A model generated the notes under the pieces. That model saw nothing but the letters and a program-made list of their open reading frames with translations, had not been told where the DNA came from and did not search any database. A DNA stretch of 16,681 nt from Mesotoga sp. UBA6090 (lineage in GTDB: Bacteria; Thermotogota; Thermotogae; Petrotogales; Kosmotogaceae). Location of the stretch: assembly GCF_002435945.1 (NCBI RefSeq), contig NZ_DIXC01000008.1:1-16681 (forward strand), in the 5' to 3' direction. A program made the translations under genes and the position numbers. Positions within the stretch are counted from its first letter, which is position 1; every line of letters begins with the position of its first letter. Positions 14,069-16,681 of this stretch are shown here, piece after piece.

Positions 14069-14857
14069 CTAAAAGATCAGCTTTCTGAACTTGCTTCCAA
14101 AGAAAGATATGAACAAAGTTCCAACAAGAAGCAGAGTCGAAAGCGAGTTTATCACCGGGGAGACCCCGAACTTAATCATTGAATAAATTTTCAAAGGCAA
14201 AGTAGTGGATCCGGGTCCGGCAACGAAAAACGTGATAACAAAATCGTCAATGGATAGTGTAAGGCTGAGCAGGAAGCCTGCCATCATCCCAGGCATAATC
14301 ATAGGGACGATTACTTTTCTGAAAACTTGATGACTTTTTGCACCTAGATCTCGGGCGGCCTCTACCATAGAATAGTCAAAGTCTTCGAGTCTTGTCATTA
14401 CTGTTACAGTAACATAGGAAATGCAGAAAGTCACGTGCGCGATAAAAATCGTAATAAGCCCCAGAGGAATACCAATGGCAACGAAAAATATGAGCATCGA
14501 TACACCCATCAAGATATCGGGAATTATCAGCGGCGTGTAGACCAGCACTCCCAAATAGCCTTTCAGTCTTGATTTGTACCAGTAGAGAGCCACGGCTGTA
14601 AAGGTTCCGATCACTGTTGCAGCCAGAGAAGACGTGAGTGCAATGATGACGGTATTTAGAAAGGCTTTCCAAATATCGGCCTGTCTGAATAACTCGGAGT
14701 ACCACTTCAGAGTAAAACCTGTCCAAGCAACACCTTGTCTTGCACTGTTAAAGGACAGTACGACAAGGGCAACAATGGGAAGGTATAGGAAGACGAAGGT
14801 AAGAGTTGTAACCGTTAAAGAAAATCTCCGCTTTCCAATTACTTTCTTGGTTTCCAT
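14069..14857 (-). CDS. potC: Spermidine/putrescine ABC importer, permease (PotC-like)
   Basis: This 262-residue BPD_transp_1 membrane subunit starts METKKVIGKRRFSLTV, has an N-terminal helix with FLYLPIVALVVLSFNSA, then GFTLKWYSELF (typical of PotC). The EAA loop is EAARDLGAKSHQVFRKVIVP, followed by SLTLSIDDFVITFFVAGPG near the end, which is diagnostic for PotC/YdcV-type permeases. The reading frame stays open upstream to 14998, but the true start is ATG 14857. It overlaps the PotB-like stop by one base (TGATG), GAGG lies upstream, and the family's N-terminus begins there. About six spans are visible. It pairs with the PotB-like permease. Confidence 0.92.
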   Translation of the reverse strand: METKKVIGKRRFSLTVTTLTFVFLYLPIVALVVLSFNSARQGVAWTGFTLKWYSELFRQADIWKAFLNTVIIALTSSLAATVIGTFTAVALYWYKSRLKGYLGVLVYTPLIIPDILMGVSMLIFFVAIGIPLGLITIFIAHVTFCISYVTVTVMTRLEDFDYSMVEAARDLGAKSHQVFRKVIVPMIMPGMMAGFLLSLTLSIDDFVITFFVAGPGSTTLPLKIYSMIKFGVSPVINSLSTLLLVGTLFISFFGSKFRKLIF

Positions 14858-15741
14858 CAGATCTCTTCCTCTCTCATGTAGCTCTCTCGGATTGTGAGCC
14901 TTCTCTTGCTCTGTATCTTGTTTATTCTCATGTAAATCAGAAGGCCCAACGTAGATATCAACAGGAAGATCATTGATATAGCCGAGGAAGAAGGCCAATC
15001 TCTAGCCACAGTAAGCTGTCTGGCAATTAGGTTTCCAAGCATAGCTCCATCAGTTCCGCCGACCAGGTCGGGAATCGCGTACGAGCCGAGGGCGGGAATG
15101 AATGCCAGAATGATTCCCGCAATAATCCCTCCTTTAATAGAAGGAATAAGAACCTTGAAGATGGCTTCTGTTCTATTCGCTCCGAGATCCATAGCAGCCT
15201 CAATGAGCCGGAAGTCGAACTTCTCTATAGCACTATAAAGCGGAAGAATCATGTAGGGAAGGTACATATACACGATGACAAGGATGACCGCCCCCGGTGT
15301 ATACATGAGAGTAAGAGGCTCTTCAAGACCGAGCATTTGCAGGAAAGAGTTTATAACGCCGTTTCTTCCCAATATGACCATCCAGCCGAATATCCTCACC
15401 AGGAAATTGGTCCAGAAAGGAACGATAACGAGAGTCAGATAGATGTTGCTTCTCTTCGAAGTCGCTATGAAGTAAGCCGTTGGCAGACCTATTCCCAAGC
15501 ATATGACGGTGGCGACTAAAGAAATCCAAACGGTCTTCCAGAGTATCCGCCAGTAGCCTGCGTTACCTAGCATCCGAGTGTAGGCCTCTAAAGTAAATGG
15601 AAGCTCAACTCCACCATATATTCCAGATGTAAGGAAGCTGTACAGAATGATAATGAAGTAGGGTATAAGAAAGAAGACAGTCAGCCAGAGGATCCCTGGC
15701 ATCGAAACGAAGAATCCTGCCAGATTCCGCTTACTCTTCAA
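14857..15741 (-). CDS. potB: Spermidine/putrescine ABC importer, permease (PotB-like)
   Basis: This membrane subunit of about 294 residues belongs to the BPD_transp_1 family. After a short basic N-terminus come SMPGILWLTVFFLIPYFIII and YSFLTSG, then FTLEAYTRML, PFWTNFLVRIFGWMVILG (a PotB/PotH hallmark), the EAA loop EAAMDLGANRTEAIFKVLIP, and FIPALGSYAIPDLVGG. The frame is open to 15849, well inside potA, so the start is uncertain. TTG at 15741 is preferred because AGGCGG lies eight bases upstream and the 11-base overlap with potA resembles other junctions in this window. GTG at 15750 and ATG at 15771 are possible but have weaker or no ribosome-binding sites. It is translated between the ATPase and the PotC-like gene. 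Confidence 0.88.
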   Translation of the reverse strand: MKSKRNLAGFFVSMPGILWLTVFFLIPYFIIILYSFLTSGIYGGVELPFTLEAYTRMLGNAGYWRILWKTVWISLVATVICLGIGLPTAYFIATSKRSNIYLTLVIVPFWTNFLVRIFGWMVILGRNGVINSFLQMLGLEEPLTLMYTPGAVILVIVYMYLPYMILPLYSAIEKFDFRLIEAAMDLGANRTEAIFKVLIPSIKGGIIAGIILAFIPALGSYAIPDLVGGTDGAMLGNLIARQLTVARDWPSSSAISMIFLLISTLGLLIYMRINKIQSKRRLTIRESYMREEEI

Positions 15742-16681
15742 GAGGAACACCGCCTGTCTCTCTAAGAACATAGCTATCATCTGCAAACCACCAAACATAG
15801 ACATCATCTTTCCAGGAAATGATGACTTCGTCCAGCAGATATCTAACATGCTGTTTGAACGCCTTCAAATAGTATTCGCCTATGGCGACGGTGTACTTCG
15901 TCTGGCTTCCAAGATAAATAGTCTCGTCGACTACTCCCTTCAACACGTTGAGCTTAGCGCCTTCAGGGACAACGGGTTTGTCCTTTGTAATCTTTATCTT
16001 CTCGGGCCTCAAAGAAACCTGTATCTCCTGCCCTTCTCTTACTTCCATGTCTTTGTAGAACCAGACTTTACCGAATCTCTCGGTATCCAGCAGAAAGTAT
16101 TCTGCTTCTACCTTCTCGACGTTTCCTGTAAAGAAATTTGTCTCTCCGATAAAATTGGCGACGAAAGCGTTCACCGGGCTCTCGTAAACTTCGAAGGGTG
16201 TTCCAAGTTGTATAACCTCTCCCTCATTCATCACGGCTACGTGGTCGGAAATCGACATAGCTTCGCTTTGATCGTGCGTTACATATATGAAGGTTATACC
16301 TACTTCATCGTGTATTGTGTCAAGCTCGACAAGCATGTGCTGCCTAAGCTTCGCATCCAATGCAGCGAGAGGTTCATCAAGCAGCAACACGGTAGGTCTT
16401 CCTACCAGGGCCCTTGCGATCGCCACGCGTTGTTTCTGACCTCCGGAGAGCTGGGAGGGCATTTTCTCGACGTGTCCGTTTAGACGTGTAAGATCTATCA
16501 TTTCCTTTACCTTGCGACGTATTTCATTCTCAGGTTCCTTCCTGAGTCTCAGGCTGAAAGCGATATTCTCGAATACGTTCAGATGTGGAAACAATGCGTA
16601 ATTCTGGAAAACGGTATTTACTTCTCTTTCATTGGGGGGCGTTCCGATAATGTTCTTTCCACCAAGAGTTATGTTTCCGGA
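15731..16681 (-). CDS. potA: Spermidine/putrescine ABC importer, ATPase (PotA-like), 5' end outside the window
   Basis: The last 316 residues of a PotA-type ATPase are present. The reading frame runs to the window edge, so the N-terminus with Walker A is missing. Visible elements in order are the Q-loop in VNTVFQNYALFPHLNVFENIAF, signature LSGGQKQRVAIARAL, Walker B VLLLDEPLAALD, the H-loop YVTHDQSEAMSISD, and a C-terminal TOBE-like regulatory domain from about IGETNFFTG through VSLRPEKIKI. The match to polyamine rather than sugar importers rests on the neighbours and on the text around the Q-loop and H-loop. It ends GGVPLEE and overlaps the PotB-like start. It is probably the first gene of the operon, so the promoter lies outside the window. 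Confidence 0.92.
   Translation of the reverse strand, partial: SGNITLGGKNIIGTPPNEREVNTVFQNYALFPHLNVFENIAFSLRLRKEPENEIRRKVKEMIDLTRLNGHVEKMPSQLSGGQKQRVAIARALVGRPTVLLLDEPLAALDAKLRQHMLVELDTIHDEVGITFIYVTHDQSEAMSISDHVAVMNEGEVIQLGTPFEVYESPVNAFVANFIGETNFFTGNVEKVEAEYFLLDTERFGKVWFYKDMEVREGQEIQVSLRPEKIKITKDKPVVPEGAKLNVLKGVVDETIYLGSQTKYTVAIGEYYLKAFKQHVRYLLDEVIISWKDDVYVWWFADDSYVLRETGGVPLEE

Noticed and set aside
14858..14998. An N-terminal extension of the PotC-like permease up to 14998
   Set aside because: It overlaps the end of the PotB-like gene, has no ribosome-binding site, and the TGATG junction with an upstream GAGG fixes the start at 14857.
1..16681. CRISPR arrays, tRNA or rRNA genes, phage or toxin-antitoxin modules
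   Set aside because: No spaced direct repeats, no tRNA-like cloverleaf and no rRNA segment were noticed, and nearly all sequence is covered by housekeeping-type genes.

Overview
The window looks like a chromosomal segment of a Thermotogae bacterium, most likely a mesophilic Mesotoga-like or Kosmotoga-like member. This is an inference from protein style, intermediate base composition judged by eye, strong AGGAGG ribosome-binding sites, frequent TTG starts and short gene overlaps. Both solute-binding proteins have cleavable signal peptides without a lipobox cysteine, which fits a cell with an outer sheath and periplasm. No species-specific marker is present.

Layout. (1) 1-449: remnant of an IS1634-type transposase (IS4 superfamily) with its catalytic core deleted. 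(2) 450-837: gene-free, AT-rich. (3) 838-5495, plus strand: a complete five-gene branched-chain amino acid/amide (HAAT, Liv-type) ABC importer in the order binding protein, permease, permease, ATPase, ATPase. A hairpin lies after the binding-protein gene and a terminator after the last gene. (4) 5506-8744, minus strand: a probable lipid operon, transcribed as a DAK2/FakA-like kinase fused to a DegV/FakB-like fatty-acid carrier (split here by a frameshift), then a DUF1295 membrane enzyme, then the acyl-phosphate:glycerol-3-phosphate acyltransferase PlsY. (5) 8826-9177, minus strand: a monocistronic cold-shock protein gene with an extended -10 promoter, a structured leader and a strong terminator. 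(6) 9264-12883, minus strand: three overlapping genes encoding a MoxR AAA+ ATPase, a DUF58 protein and a multi-span membrane protein with a DUF4129-like tail but no transglutaminase core. (7) 12971-16681, minus strand: a spermidine/putrescine ABC importer in the order potA (5' end cut by the window), potB, potC, potD, closed by a terminator.

How the parts work together. Two regions are complete or nearly complete importers for nitrogenous solutes. The most notable region is the kinase-carrier fusion upstream of plsY. In established biochemistry FakA phosphorylates a fatty acid held by FakB, and PlsY transfers the acyl group from acyl-phosphate to glycerol-3-phosphate. This operon could therefore encode a compact route from free fatty acid to lysophosphatidate, with an uncharacterised membrane reductase-like protein between the two steps. 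The fusion gene lacks one base in this sequence, so the state of the pathway depends on whether that lesion is real.
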